Virus record (IMG/VR): IMGVR_UViG_3300043466_003046
Location: 1 to 32,108 of that record
Strand: one strand, 5' to 3'
DNA length: 32,108 bases
From: a virus
Shown here: positions 1 to 6,765 of the stretch, piece after piece
How the letters are laid out: every line of letters starts with the position of its first letter
Numbering within the stretch: position 1 is the stretch's first letter
Position numbers and translations under genes: made by a program
Notes under the pieces: generated by a model
Databases searched by the model: none
What the model was told of the DNA's origin: nothing
The model's input: only the letters and a program-made list of their open reading frames with translations

Positions 1-125
1 ACTCCTCCGTTCTCCTGCTCGGCGCAGTAGATCATGAGGTTGAGCCATGTGGCACGCTGGACAGGATCGCAGCCGACATACTCCGGCGAACGAATCACTG
101 ATGTTTGTAGGTTCAGCCAGTTCAT
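1..125 (-). CDS. Replication initiator, N-terminal part (duplicate of the right-end gene)
   Basis: This is the 5' end of the gene at 31216-32106, present a second time because of the terminal overlap. The ATG lies at 123-125 and the reading frame runs leftward off the window. It shows that on the circle the replication gene starts 7 nt after the stop of the SSB-like gene, with only TCCCCCA between them. The two are therefore co-transcribed neighbours. It is not a separate or truncated gene. Confidence 0.9.
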   Translation of the reverse strand, partial: MNWLNLQTSVIRSPEYVGCDPVQRATWLNLMIYCAEQENGG

Positions 126-127
126 TG
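1..127. repeat. Terminal direct repeat, left copy (circular contig overlap)
   Basis: Bases 1-127 are identical to 31982-32108. An exact terminal duplication of 127 bases is the overlap that a de Bruijn assembler using k=127 leaves on a circular molecule. The genome is therefore best read as a circle of about 31,981 bp. A true phage terminal repeat of this length cannot be excluded from sequence alone. Confidence 0.95.
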
Positions 128-132
128 GGGGA

Positions 133-471
133 TCAGAATGGGATATCGTCTTCTTCGTCGTCGAATGAGTTGGTGACCGGTGCTTGGGGCGTCGGCTGCG
201 GCTTGGGGTAGTCCCAGTCCATGATCTTGGCGTTGCCGAGGATCGGGCCTTTCTCCCCTGCTGCTTTGCGGTCGCGGGGTAGCTCTTGGGCGATGAATCC
301 GTGGTATCCGTATTGGTCGGTTTCTCCCACGATCTTACCGGCTCTCAACTCATCCTCGTCGATTCTGAGTTTAAGCATGAGCGGCAGATACTTTTCTCCG
401 TTCTTCCCGTGGTAAAAAGCGGTCTTGTCGATCTTGCTTAATTTAATGCTGATGCTGATGTCTTTTTTCAT
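133..471 (-). CDS. SSB-like single-stranded DNA-binding protein
   Basis: This 112-residue protein begins MKKDISISIKLSKIDK and ends in an acidic tail, DDEEDDIPF. The tail is the hallmark of single-stranded DNA-binding proteins, where it recruits partner enzymes; the tail itself is seen, the OB fold is inferred. The frame is open upstream, but I chose the ATG at 469-471 because the extra N-terminal residues look like untranslated leader. The leader (CACCCCAACCCCATAACAAC) is almost the same as that of the 62-residue gene at 675-863. It lies next to the replication initiator and in the same run as RusA, exonuclease and RecT, which fits a role in replication and recombination. Part of the reasoning rests on context, since the OB-fold region is divergent. 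Confidence 0.7.
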   Translation of the reverse strand: MKKDISISIKLSKIDKTAFYHGKNGEKYLPLMLKLRIDEDELRAGKIVGETDQYGYHGFIAQELPRDRKAAGEKGPILGNAKIMDWDYPKPQPTPQAPVTNSFDDEEDDIPF

Positions 472-500
472 GTTGTTATGGGGTTGGGGTGAATGTTGAA

Positions 501-667
501 TGGTGAATGGCGGGACGATGTGGCCACATCTTTTCGGCGTCCAGGTTTCCAAGGTTGCGGGGTGACTTCGTGCTTCTCCACCATCCCCTCCCGACCTCGA
601 TGTGCTGGCGGCTGGAAAATCCTACCCAAACCAGTCATCCGTGTCGCGACGCCGCCGCCATTCACCA
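501..667. other. Non-coding segment bounded by 13-bp inverted repeats
   Basis: The gap between the SSB-like gene and the next gene is the largest in the early region. It is bracketed by a perfect 13-bp inverted repeat (TGGTGAATGGCGG at 501-513 and its complement at 655-667). It also holds a perfect 14-bp palindrome, GATGTGGCCACATC (517-530). A 66-codon frame on the minus strand ends at 468 in an ATGA overlap with the SSB start, but its residue composition is not protein-like. The segment could be a structured leader, an operator region or a small inserted element. Confidence 0.45.
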
Positions 668-674
668 AAGGTTT

Positions 675-863
675 TTAGTGCAGCGTCGGGACATCATCCT
701 CGAAGTCGAAGTATTCGGAGATCTCCTGCATGATTGCATTGTGAACAGCGCCTTGGATCTGGATTTGATCCGGATCTTCGTCGTGCTTGTAGGCTCGATG
801 CCATCCGTATTTGATTCCGTTCTCGACGGCTTCGCTGAGGACTCGGTATGTTTTCGGTTTCAT
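675..863 (-). CDS. Small early protein, unknown function
   Basis: A 62-residue acidic protein beginning MKPKTYRVLSEAVENGIKYG and ending FDFEDDVPTLH. I do not recognise the family. It is predicted soluble, without membrane segments or Cys motifs. The ATG at 861-863 is preceded by CCCAACCCCATAACAC, with no Shine-Dalgarno. The same leader precedes the SSB-like gene, so the two may be tuned alike. It lies 3 nt downstream of rusA in the recombination block and is probably co-transcribed with it. Confidence 0.6.
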   Translation of the reverse strand: MKPKTYRVLSEAVENGIKYGWHRAYKHDEDPDQIQIQGAVHNAIMQEISEYFDFEDDVPTLH

Positions 864-866
864 GTG

Positions 867-1286
867 TTATGGGGTTGGGATTGCTGAGATGAGAATCTTG
901 ATACCGGGCTGATCGCCCCAGTATTTCGCGACTCGGAGGTCAGCGACCTGTCCGTCATCGGCGTAAAAGTTGGCCTTGGTGAGAACATCGCCGACGAGTT
1001 TGACGAGGTTGTCGGCATCGGGGCGCTTGTCGTTCGGGATCTTGCCCCATTCCTTCCGGCGTTTTCCTTCGGTCTTGCGCCAGGGGAATGTAAAATCGAC
1101 TTGCAGCAGGATCGGGCCGTCGAGAGGCTCGGTTGGTGCGTTCGGTTTGATGAGTGTCATGAGATCGGCCTCGGCCTTGGCGTGTTCCTTCTTCGGGAAA
1201 AACCTCGGCTTGCCTCCGACCATGACTAATCGCTTGGTCTGACTGGTCGCTGTCGGCGGAATCATTGGGAGGAAGAATTCGATCAT
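867..1286 (-). CDS. rusA: RusA-like Holliday junction resolvase
   Basis: The 139-residue protein matches the RusA family, which resolves four-way DNA junctions as a small homodimeric nuclease. RusA of E. coli (120 aa) is itself prophage-encoded. The diagnostic C-terminal half is visible: RPDADNLVKLVGDVL, followed by FYADDGQVADL. This gives the conserved Asp pattern D..N..K...D.L.......DD of the metal site. The N-terminus MIEFFLPMIPPTAT is a typical family start. It overlaps the stop of a 31-codon gene upstream (ATGA), so translation is probably coupled. It likely processes recombination or replication intermediates before packaging. Confidence 0.9.
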   Translation of the reverse strand: MIEFFLPMIPPTATSQTKRLVMVGGKPRFFPKKEHAKAEADLMTLIKPNAPTEPLDGPILLQVDFTFPWRKTEGKRRKEWGKIPNDKRPDADNLVKLVGDVLTKANFYADDGQVADLRVAKYWGDQPGIKILISAIPTP

Positions 1287-1378
1287 TTGTTGAGTTTGTT
1301 GCGTATCCAGTTCACGGCGGCGTAATACGCGATGATGAGGCCGAGGGTGATGCTCTTGGGTGTGCGTTTAGGTTTCAT
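1283..1378 (-). CDS. 31-residue single-pass membrane peptide
   Basis: A very short frame of 31 codons begins MKPKRTPKSITLGLIIAYYA and ends in WIRNKLNK. It has a basic N-terminus, one hydrophobic stretch (about residues 10-22) and a basic C-terminus, so it may be a single-pass inner membrane peptide. It overlaps the end of the upstream gene by 11 nt, and its TGA overlaps the rusA ATG (ATGA). It thus fills exactly what would otherwise be an 81-bp gap in a tightly packed operon. Function unknown; a superinfection or host-takeover peptide is only a guess. Confidence 0.5.
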   Translation of the reverse strand: MKPKRTPKSITLGLIIAYYAAVNWIRNKLNK

Positions 1379-1973
1379 CGTTGAGCATCTTGATGTGGGT
1401 GATTGCCTCGCTGATTTTTTGCAGGTCGAATGACCTGCAGGATCGGATGGTGTTCGGGGAGAATTGCCGTCCTTCGTCGGTCTCCTCGACGATCTCCAGC
1501 AGGGTGATGATCGTGTCGGTGTGTCGCCGGTATTGTTCGAGCTTGGCTTTTAGTTCCCGGCACACGCTCGACACCCGGCAGGCGTAGGTGATGCAGTTGT
1601 TGCGTTCCTCATAGACGCGCGAAACGGCCTCGTCATAGACCGATGAGTCGTTGTCGTGGTCCGGCGACTCGTAGGGATTGTCGTCGTGCGGCCACTTCGA
1701 CTTCCGGCGGTATAAACCGTTTCGCACATACTGCTCTTGAAAGTTGGCGAGGTAGATCGTCTCCCACTTGTCGTTTCCCACATAAACCTCGTCACCGTCT
1801 TGCAGGCGCTCGCCGCTACGCAGCATGCGGCCATACTCAGGCTTCCACTCAATGCCCTTCGGGTGCCATTCTTCCGGTTCGGTGGTTTCCTTTTTGCGAA
1901 ACGCTGCCTCATAGTTGTCGCGGTAGGCATCGCCGTCCACCGGCCTCGGGGTGTCTCCTTTACCTGCGCTCAC
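1368..1973 (-). CDS. Conserved phage protein of unknown function (KGDTPRP N-terminus)
   Basis: This 201-residue protein begins MSAGKGDTPRPVDGDAYRDN. The 'KGDxPRPxxxxxYxxNY' start is one I associate with small phage and prophage proteins of unknown function. A middle part is rich in W, Y and charged residues. The C-terminal 80 residues look helical and include a Cys-containing stretch. The start is GTG (1971-1973), preceded by the strong Shine-Dalgarno AAAGGAGG inside the end of the upstream gene, with a GTGA overlap. No enzymatic motif was seen. Confidence 0.7.
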   Translation of the reverse strand: MSAGKGDTPRPVDGDAYRDNYEAAFRKKETTEPEEWHPKGIEWKPEYGRMLRSGERLQDGDEVYVGNDKWETIYLANFQEQYVRNGLYRRKSKWPHDDNPYESPDHDNDSSVYDEAVSRVYEERNNCITYACRVSSVCRELKAKLEQYRRHTDTIITLLEIVEETDEGRQFSPNTIRSCRSFDLQKISEAITHIKMLNDET

Positions 1974-2242
1974 TGCGGGCCTCCTTTCACTTCCTCGACC
2001 GCTTTGCGTAGCGCGGCGATGTAAACTCCGGTGTGTTCCACCTGTTTCCAGAATGGCGTTTCCCAGCGATCGACCACGGCAAGCGCAGCGTCTGTTAGTC
2101 TCCCCAGCTTTTCCATGGCCTCAATCGCTTCGTCGATGGCTTCTCCTATTCCCCACGGATCGGGTTGTTCCATTGCGTCGTCACCCTTGCGCCATAAGTT
2201 GAAATCACGCAGGGTTTGGATGGTTTTTTGAATGTCACTCAT
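1970..2242 (-). CDS. Small helical early protein, unknown function
   Basis: A 90-residue, mostly helical, acidic protein beginning MSDIQKTIQTLRDFNLWRKG. Its centre (GEAIDEAIEAMEKLGRLTDA) looks amphipathic. No known family is recognised. A strong Shine-Dalgarno (GGAAGGAGGGAG) lies just before the ATG inside the upstream gene, and the genes overlap by 4 nt (ATGA). It belongs to a block of five overlapping genes (1970-3535) downstream of the recombination genes and is clearly expressed with them. Confidence 0.65.
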   Translation of the reverse strand: MSDIQKTIQTLRDFNLWRKGDDAMEQPDPWGIGEAIDEAIEAMEKLGRLTDAALAVVDRWETPFWKQVEHTGVYIAALRKAVEEVKGGPQ

Positions 2243-2592
2243 CGCTCCCTCCTTCCACGGCGGCGAGGTGGGGTACCTACTTTCGGAGAACCATCCTCAG
2301 TTTCGTCTTTAATGGGTTGCTTGTCATCGCTCCCTCCTTTCCATGCGGCGAGGGCTTCGAGTGCTTCATCACGCTCTTCTCTCGTCTTTCTCCAAGTTGC
2401 AATAGCTTCGTTTGCAAGTGCGCGCTCGCGTTCCACCTCTCGTTCCAGCTTGTTCAATAGCTCACATAATCCTTCAGCCTCGGCCTTGGTGTTGATGTGA
2501 AATCCATCATTCCATCCCCGCTCGGTTTTGAGGCGAAGTCTCCACATGTGATAGTATCCAACATCACAGAATGTTTCCCATTGGTCGCTCAT
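2239..2592 (-). CDS. Coiled-coil early protein, unknown function
   Basis: This 117-residue protein has a small N-terminal domain rich in W and Y (GYYHMWRLRLKTERGWND), then a long charged helix at about residues 38-85 likely to form a coiled coil. It ends in a very basic tail, RRRGRRER, which may bind nucleic acid or simply be disordered. It has a strong Shine-Dalgarno (GGGAGGGAG) and ATGA overlaps at both ends. I do not recognise the family. Confidence 0.65.
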   Translation of the reverse strand: MSDQWETFCDVGYYHMWRLRLKTERGWNDGFHINTKAEAEGLCELLNKLEREVERERALANEAIATWRKTREERDEALEALAAWKGGSDDKQPIKDETEDGSPKVGTPPRRRGRRER

Positions 2593-2900
2593 GGCTCCCT
2601 CCCATCTACCGCCAGCGCGAGGTCGTGTCTGGTTTCTGGTTCAATCTCGCCGCCTAGATCATACTGAGTAAGAGCCGCATCGATCAGTTTGAGCAGTTTG
2701 TTGGCTTTGACGATCAGCGACGACTCTCTGTCCTGTGATGCTCGCAGGAGCTTGCAGAGCGTAGTGACGCGCAGGTGCTCGGAGGCTTTCGCCTCGCAGG
2801 TGCCGCACTCGTAGTCGTGCTCCTCGGGCATCGGCCGCAGGCAGGTCGGGCATTCCCATGCCTCTTCGAGGTCTTCGGGGTCTGGGTAGTGCATGTTCAT
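2589..2900 (-). CDS. Zinc-ribbon early protein
   Basis: The 103-residue protein carries two Cys pairs near its N-terminus, CPTC and CGTC (about residues 17-35). They are separated by a short loop and form a probable zinc ribbon. The rest is helical, with no catalytic motif. Such small zinc proteins in phage early operons often bind nucleic acids or act as adaptors, which is family-level inference only. The first ATG (2898-2900) overlaps the exonuclease stop by 4 nt. A second ATG two codons later is an alternative start. Confidence 0.65.
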   Translation of the reverse strand: MNMHYPDPEDLEEAWECPTCLRPMPEEHDYECGTCEAKASEHLRVTTLCKLLRASQDRESSLIVKANKLLKLIDAALTQYDLGGEIEPETRHDLALAVDGREP

Positions 2901-3535
2901 GTTGATTTTTTCGTTAGCTTGTGCAAAACCTCCGAGCGGATCGGCGCGTACTTGGTGACAAACTCATCGAGCGCCTCAGCTACCTTGTCGGTGTACTCAT
3001 CCCACTTTTGGCAATGAACGAATGGCTCGGTGCCTTCGTTGAAACTGACGAACCACCACTCCCGCAGGCCGGTCACGACCATCGAGCCATGCACCTGGGC
3101 GCGGTACTGCTCAGGCACGCCGCCTTCGTAATGGTAAAGCGCGTGGTTTTCGATCAGCGGACACTTGATTTCGAGGCCGCAGACTGGTTTGTCTTTCTTG
3201 TAGATCAGTGCATCGGGCGAGCATCCAAGCACCGGGTTGTCGTCTTTGGTCACAAAGCCAACGGTTCGGACATCGAGGCCCGACCACTCGGCAAACCAAT
3301 CACGCGCGACCGGCTCCATCTCATGGCCGCGATCGGTGTGAATGTTGCCGAGGAAAGCTGGGATCTCATTGGGTTTCACGCATTCGCCAGCGAGGCGGAT
3401 GGCGAGCTTTTCCCATTGGCTTGAGAGCTTGCCGGTCGGAGTGATGACCTTGGCCATCTGTGATGCGGTGAGCCTGCCTTTGCGGGCGCGGAACCAGTCC
3501 TCGCTCCCCTGCTCCATTTCGGGCCAGATAGTCAT
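2897..3535 (-). CDS. YqaJ/lambda-exonuclease family recombination nuclease
   Basis: The 212-residue protein belongs to the YqaJ viral recombinase family (lambda Exo type, PD-(D/E)XK fold). These enzymes resect double-stranded DNA ends 5' to 3' for the partner annealing protein. Visible landmarks are EQGSEDWFRARKGRLTAS at the N-terminus, GHEMEPVARDWF, then the metal core with LGCSPDALI and LEIKCPL (the D and E-x-K of the motif), and an aromatic Y...QVHGSMVVTG stretch. The length matches lambda Exo (226 aa). It has a strong Shine-Dalgarno (GAAGGAGG) and lies three genes downstream of RecT. Together they would form a two-component annealing recombination system. Confidence 0.92.
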   Translation of the reverse strand: MTIWPEMEQGSEDWFRARKGRLTASQMAKVITPTGKLSSQWEKLAIRLAGECVKPNEIPAFLGNIHTDRGHEMEPVARDWFAEWSGLDVRTVGFVTKDDNPVLGCSPDALIYKKDKPVCGLEIKCPLIENHALYHYEGGVPEQYRAQVHGSMVVTGLREWWFVSFNEGTEPFVHCQKWDEYTDKVAEALDEFVTKYAPIRSEVLHKLTKKST

Positions 3536-3855
3536 CGTGAACCTCCTTCGTATGGTTTGATCAGTCCTGCTTCGATCGCGGCGTTGTAGACCGCGCGGAG
3601 CTGCTTCTCCGGCAGCGCCATCAAGTCGGTCAGAATGATGTCGGTCTCCCGCTCCCGCTTGATAAGGATAACGCCGGTGCCATCACGATGAGTCAAAGTC
3701 TCGGTGGTGTAGCCACGGTATTTCGCCGCTGAGACGGCGTTGTCGATCAAGTCGCATGAGAGCGAATAGACACCGCGCATGCCGCTGAGGTGAAAGAACC
3801 TATCCCAGTCGATGCCGGTGCGCGTGAGCGTCCGTTTCGATGTTGCGGCGTTCAC
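3532..3855 (-). CDS. Early protein between RecT and exonuclease, unknown function
   Basis: A protein of about 107 residues containing FFHLSGMRGVYSLSCDLID. I do not recognise a family; it is predicted soluble with alternating helices and strands. The preferred start is GTG at 3853-3855: a perfect GAAGGAGG sits a few bases upstream, and the GTGA overlaps the previous stop. An in-frame ATG at 3868-3870 would add five residues (MEGGH), but these simply read through the Shine-Dalgarno. Its place between RecT and Exo suggests a recombination accessory role, by context only. Confidence 0.6.
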   Translation of the reverse strand: MNAATSKRTLTRTGIDWDRFFHLSGMRGVYSLSCDLIDNAVSAAKYRGYTTETLTHRDGTGVILIKRERETDIILTDLMALPEKQLRAVYNAAIEAGLIKPYEGGSR

Positions 3856-4034
3856 ATGACCTCCTTCCATGCTTGGTTGATCGCGTTGGAAAGCACCTGT
3901 GCCTTTGCGATGTTCTGCTGGTAGAGCAGTGCCTCTTTCTTGGCCTTGAGTGATGCCAAGGCCATTTTGAATGCGTCCTTAAAGATCCGCCACTCGGCAT
4001 CGATCGCCTCGCGCTGTACGGGTTCGTGGCTCAT
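3852..4034 (-). CDS. Small helical early protein downstream of RecT
   Basis: A 60-residue all-helical protein (MSHEPVQREAIDAEWRIFKD...). It has no Cys, no membrane segment and no family I can name. It starts in the last codons of the RecT gene with a strong AAAGGAGG site and an ATGA overlap, so its expression is coupled to RecT. It could be a RecT or Exo modulator, but there is no motif evidence. Confidence 0.6.
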   Translation of the reverse strand: MSHEPVQREAIDAEWRIFKDAFKMALASLKAKKEALLYQQNIAKAQVLSNAINQAWKEVM

Positions 4035-4765
4035 GCTTCGCCTCCTTTCTCATCGCCCCAGTCGGCCTCGGGCATGTCGGCGAGATCGAGCGTCGGCTCA
4101 TCCGCCGGTTCAGCTTCGACCACCTCGGGCTTTGCTTTGGCTTCGGCCTTCTTCGCCGGTTCGGCCTTGGCGAACGGATCGATGATGCCGGTGATTGTTG
4201 CAGGCTTCGGGGTGACATTGCGGGTGCCAGCGATGTCGGTCGCCTCATCCTCGTCGAAGATCCCGCCGATGCCGAATGCCACGCGGATTGCTTGGATCAT
4301 GACCTTGTTGCGGATCATCCGGCGCGGCATCTGATTCCATGGATCGGTGTTGCGGCGGCATTCCTCAAAGTACTCGGTGACCTTCACCGGGTGAGCGCGG
4401 TTCTTGAGGTAGATTTCGCAGGTAGCATGGGTTGGTGTTTTGCCGTCACCGAAGACTTCGACGCTCATGCCGTCGTAATTGTCCTGGCGGTTGGCAATCT
4501 TCAGCCAGCCATCAACGCCGACCATCGGCACGATGCCTCCGCCCTTTTTCGGGAATGCGTACATTTCCTTGAGCAGCGGGTTGAGCTGATAGGTGTTTGC
4601 GGTGACGACAAGCGCGAGCATTTCTTCGTCGGTCGCGCCTTTGAAGACGGTGCTCTTGAGGGTCTGGTGCAGCTTTGCCGGGTCGACATTGCAGCGGGAG
4701 GCCATGAGTTGCATCGCCGATGGCTTCGGCGCGTGGGTGGTGGTGGTAGCAATTTCAGTTGTCAT
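4031..4765 (-). CDS. recT: RecT/Bet-family single-strand annealing protein
   Basis: The 244-residue protein matches the RecT/Bet superfamily of ATP-independent annealing proteins. These coat single-stranded DNA made by the partner exonuclease and anneal it to a target. Landmarks are VFKGATDEEMLALVVTAN, YQLNPLLKEMYAFPKKGG, the strongly conserved MVGVDGWLKIANRQDNYDG, and PRRMIRNKVMIQAIRVAFG. The C-terminal 70 residues are Ala/Pro/Glu-rich and probably disordered, where partner contacts usually lie. The start has no Shine-Dalgarno but an A/C leader, CTAACACCCCAAAAAT, directly before the ATG. It is followed at once by the coupled genes down to the exonuclease. Confidence 0.93.
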   Translation of the reverse strand: MTTEIATTTTHAPKPSAMQLMASRCNVDPAKLHQTLKSTVFKGATDEEMLALVVTANTYQLNPLLKEMYAFPKKGGGIVPMVGVDGWLKIANRQDNYDGMSVEVFGDGKTPTHATCEIYLKNRAHPVKVTEYFEECRRNTDPWNQMPRRMIRNKVMIQAIRVAFGIGGIFDEDEATDIAGTRNVTPKPATITGIIDPFAKAEPAKKAEAKAKPEVVEAEPADEPTLDLADMPEADWGDEKGGEA

Positions 4766-4777
4766 ATTTTTGGGGTG

Positions 4778-5077
4778 TTAGAGATTCGGCAGCTCCGGTT
4801 GATCGGGATCGGGCAGCTTGGATGTGATGGTGCTTTGATAGGTGGCGGAGAAGCGCACGGTCGTCTCGATCGTCGCGGCTTCGAGATCGACGGCGGCGGA
4901 AATCGCGAGCTTCAGCGGCGGGAATTTCTTCTCGTTCGCGTTGCTCTCTTCGATGTTCTCATGCCAGGCGCGGAGGATGTCGGCGGAGCGCTCCTGCATG
5001 GCTTCGCGGGCTTGGGTGACGATGGTCTCGATGAACGATTCCATCCGGTCATTGGATATAGTGTTGATTTCGGGCAT
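4778..5077 (-). CDS. Early protein upstream of RecT, unknown function
   Basis: A 99-residue acidic protein beginning MPEINTISNDRMESFIETIV. The first half is helical and the second looks like strands (LKLAISAAVDLEAATIETTV). It ends in a proline-rich tail, PDPDQPELPNL. No family is recognised. Its leader CTTAACACCCGAACAACC shares the TAACACCC block with the RecT leader 300 bp downstream, and neither has a Shine-Dalgarno. Its position directly before RecT is common for small phage recombination accessory genes, which is inference. Confidence 0.6.
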   Translation of the reverse strand: MPEINTISNDRMESFIETIVTQAREAMQERSADILRAWHENIEESNANEKKFPPLKLAISAAVDLEAATIETTVRFSATYQSTITSKLPDPDQPELPNL

Positions 5078-5090
5078 GGTTGTTCGGGTG

Positions 5091-5441
5091 TTAAGAAATA
5101 AGCCTGTGCGCCATTTGGCGGATTTGGATCGAGCGGCGCTTCATGGCATCGCATTGCGAATCGAGGCGCTGATAGACCTCGCGGCACTCGTCGAAGGTGC
5201 AGTGGTTGATGTGGCGGTAGCCGGGACAGCCGGGGCCGCTGATGATGATACCCTCCGAGTGCTGCGCCAGTGATCGGATCTTGCGCTCGTTGAAGCCGAG
5301 ACTCGCGGCGATCTGCTTGGCGTTCACCCAGCCTTTAGCCGAGGCCCAGAGCAGGAAGTCGATCAACTGATCAACCTCCGCCGCCGCCGGCGCTGGCATC
5401 CGCTTCGCTTCAAAATCAAAGTCACATTGGGTGGCGGTCAT
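5091..5441 (-). CDS. Predicted winged-helix DNA-binding protein
   Basis: The 116-residue protein has a helix-turn-helix segment in its centre (WVNAKQIAASLGFNERKIRSL), preceded by a helix and followed by a hairpin-like IIISGPGCPGYRHI, which fits a winged helix. It could regulate the early operon or assist replication. The start lacks a Shine-Dalgarno and is preceded by CCAACCCACCCCAAAAA. The gene overlaps the end of the upstream one by 20 nt. HTH assignment is by pattern only. Confidence 0.6.
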   Translation of the reverse strand: MTATQCDFDFEAKRMPAPAAAEVDQLIDFLLWASAKGWVNAKQIAASLGFNERKIRSLAQHSEGIIISGPGCPGYRHINHCTFDECREVYQRLDSQCDAMKRRSIQIRQMAHRLIS

Positions 5442-5610
5442 TTTTTGGGGTGGGTTGGATGTTCAGCTTCCGGCGGTTGGCCTCGTGTTCGAGCACGGCG
5501 AGGCGCTTCTTGCCCCAGCTGCCGAGGTAGTCAGAGCGGCTGTGGCGCAGGTTCTTGATTGCCTCGATGAGCGTGTGGTCGTCGTAGGTGGTAGGGTCGA
5601 ATCCGGTCAT
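5422..5610 (-). CDS. Small basic early protein, unknown function
   Basis: A 62-residue basic, helical protein beginning MTGFDPTTYDDHTLIEAIKN. It contains SRSDYLGSWGKKRLAVLEHE and ends in a polar tail. It has no known family and no membrane segment. The ATG at 5608-5610 has an A/C-rich leader without a Shine-Dalgarno. Its 3' end overlaps the start of the next gene. Confidence 0.55.
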   Translation of the reverse strand: MTGFDPTTYDDHTLIEAIKNLRHSRSDYLGSWGKKRLAVLEHEANRRKLNIQPTPKNDRHPM

Positions 5611-5614
5611 GGGG

Positions 5615-5806
5615 TTACTTGGTGATGGATACGCGCTTTGCCGTGGTGGCGGCCTCGTATGGGGTTTCCTCCAGTGCGAAAGCGGCCCTTGTGAGTTGGA
5701 ATATGCTCTTCGCTGTTTTCATCGCGGCCTCGCGTGATGCAGCGGAAACCACACAGAGAAAGTCGCGTCCGGGGGCGGTGAAGATTCTGTATCGTTGCGT
5801 CTTCAT
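5615..5806 (-). CDS. Small early protein, unknown function
   Basis: A 63-residue basic protein beginning MKTQRYRIFTAPGRDFLCVV. The strand-helix pattern, with Ala-rich helices and a basic end, suggests a small alpha/beta fold. I do not recognise it. It overlaps its upstream neighbour by 4 nt (ATGA), and the pair are probably translated together. Confidence 0.55.
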   Translation of the reverse strand: MKTQRYRIFTAPGRDFLCVVSAASREAAMKTAKSIFQLTRAAFALEETPYEAATTAKRVSITK

Positions 5807-6042
5807 GCGTTGAGCTTCTGGTGTGCGGCCTCGGTGATCAGCACGCCGTTGCCGGTTGCTGGGGCGAACTTCTCGACTTGGTGTTCGAGCATCTGGAGCG
5901 CGAGCACCTCACGCGCTGAATGCGGCATGACGAGGTGCATGGTCCCGGCGATTTGCCGTGTGGTGACGCTATCTGTGATTTGCGTCCGGCTCGCGACGAT
6001 GACCGTCGGGTTTTTGATGCGTTGGGTGATGTGGAAGATCAT
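5803..6042 (-). CDS. Small early protein, unknown function
   Basis: I chose the ATG at 6040-6042, giving a 79-residue protein that begins MIFHITQRIKNPTVIVASRT. The frame is open further upstream, but that part is low-complexity, Ser/Pro/Arg-rich and overlaps the next gene, so it is unlikely to be translated. The protein looks like a mixed alpha/beta domain with no family I can name. It shares an ATGA overlap with the gene downstream. Confidence 0.5.
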   Translation of the reverse strand: MIFHITQRIKNPTVIVASRTQITDSVTTRQIAGTMHLVMPHSAREVLALQMLEHQVEKFAPATGNGVLITEAAHQKLNA

Positions 6043-6064
6043 GGTTGTAGCTATGGTTTGAGAT

Positions 6065-6343
6065 TCACAGGCGCGGCCGGATCGCGCGGCGGGCTTCGAC
6101 GAACTCTTCTTCGACGCCGATGCGGTAGGAGCGCATGGCATTGGTCGCGGTTGCGAAGGCGGCGATGAGCCCTGCGCCGGTTGCGGCGATGAGGAGCAAG
6201 ATCCAGATCGAGCTCGCGCCTTGCTGGTTGCTGATGATGGCGCCGGGTATCCAGCAAGCGGCGGCAACGGCGGCCATGAACAAGGCGGCGGATTGGAAGG
6301 CGCATGATCGCGCTTGGTTGTAGTATCGTTCGGAGCGTTTCAT
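6065..6343 (-). CDS. Small two-helix membrane protein
   Basis: This 92-residue protein has two hydrophobic segments, around residues 17-37 (ALFMAAVAAACWIPGAII) and 46-66 (IWILLLIAATGAGLIAAFA). The termini are basic, which suggests a hairpin with both ends in the cytoplasm. Early membrane proteins of temperate phages are often superinfection-exclusion factors, but no family is recognised here. The leader CAACCCAATCCAAAA lacks a Shine-Dalgarno. Confidence 0.6.
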   Translation of the reverse strand: MKRSERYYNQARSCAFQSAALFMAAVAAACWIPGAIISNQQGASSIWILLLIAATGAGLIAAFATATNAMRSYRIGVEEEFVEARRAIRPRL

Positions 6344-6361
6344 TTTTGGATTGGGTTGTGG

Positions 6362-6571
6362 TTAGTAGGTGAGAGCAGTTGGAGATGGCGGCGCGGTGCG
6401 TGCGTCCTTGAGCTGAATGAGCACCTTCGCGAGGTCGTAGCGAACAAGGCTGTCGATGCGGAACTCGGGGCTGATGACTCCCTTGGATTCGAGATTGCGG
6501 ACAGTCGGTGCAGAGACACCGAGCTCCTTGGCCAAGGCAGCGGCAGTGATGAGGCGAGGCTTGGTTTTCAC
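6362..6571 (-). CDS. MerR-like/excisionase-type HTH protein
   Basis: The 69-residue protein contains a clear MerR-type helix-turn-helix, LITAAALAKELGVSAPTVRN, followed by the wing LESKGVISPEFRI. This is the architecture of excisionases and small phage DNA-binding regulators. As the second gene leftward from the control region, it could be the excisionase or a Cro-like or Cox-like regulator. The start is GTG (6569-6571), with AAGGAGGT upstream and a GTGA overlap with the first gene. The HTH is seen; the exact role is inferred. Confidence 0.75.
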   Translation of the reverse strand: MKTKPRLITAAALAKELGVSAPTVRNLESKGVISPEFRIDSLVRYDLAKVLIQLKDARTAPPSPTALTY

Positions 6572-6756
6572 GCCGCACCTCCTTCGAGTTGCGCCTTAGC
6601 GGCGGCGGTGAGGATTTCGCGGATGGACTGCTGAACGGTCAGCCCGGTGGCCGAATACGCGATGATGTAGTCCTTGGTTTGCTCTGGAAGATCCTTGAGC
6701 GCGATTTGCGGAAGAGTGCTTGTTTCAAGCGGTTTTGAAAGCGTGTCTGCGTTCAT
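6568..6756 (-). CDS. First early leftward gene, small unknown protein
   Basis: A 62-residue protein beginning MNADTLSKPLETSTLPQIAL. It has a short helical middle (DLPEQTKDYIIAYSATGLT) and an Ala-rich helix at the end. It is the first gene after the leftward early promoter/operator and is translationally coupled to the HTH gene that follows. Position would suit a Cro or anti-repressor function, but no HTH is obvious. GGGG lies just before the ATG. Confidence 0.6.
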   Translation of the reverse strand: MNADTLSKPLETSTLPQIALKDLPEQTKDYIIAYSATGLTVQQSIREILTAAAKAQLEGGAA

Positions 6757-6765
6757 GTCGGCCCC

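Noticed and set aside
1-127. True packaged direct terminal repeats or cos end
   Set aside because: 127 bases equals a standard assembler k-mer, and the repeat lies inside a coding start; packaging signals would be expected near the small terminase.
468-668. 66-codon minus-strand frame overlapping the SSB start by ATGA
   Set aside because: The overlap is suggestive, but the residues are Pro/Arg/His-rich and unlike a folded protein; kept only as part of the non-coding segment.
4292-5101. Plus-strand open frame opposite RecT
   Set aside because: Antisense to a clear RecT gene and its neighbour; composition is that of a shadow frame.
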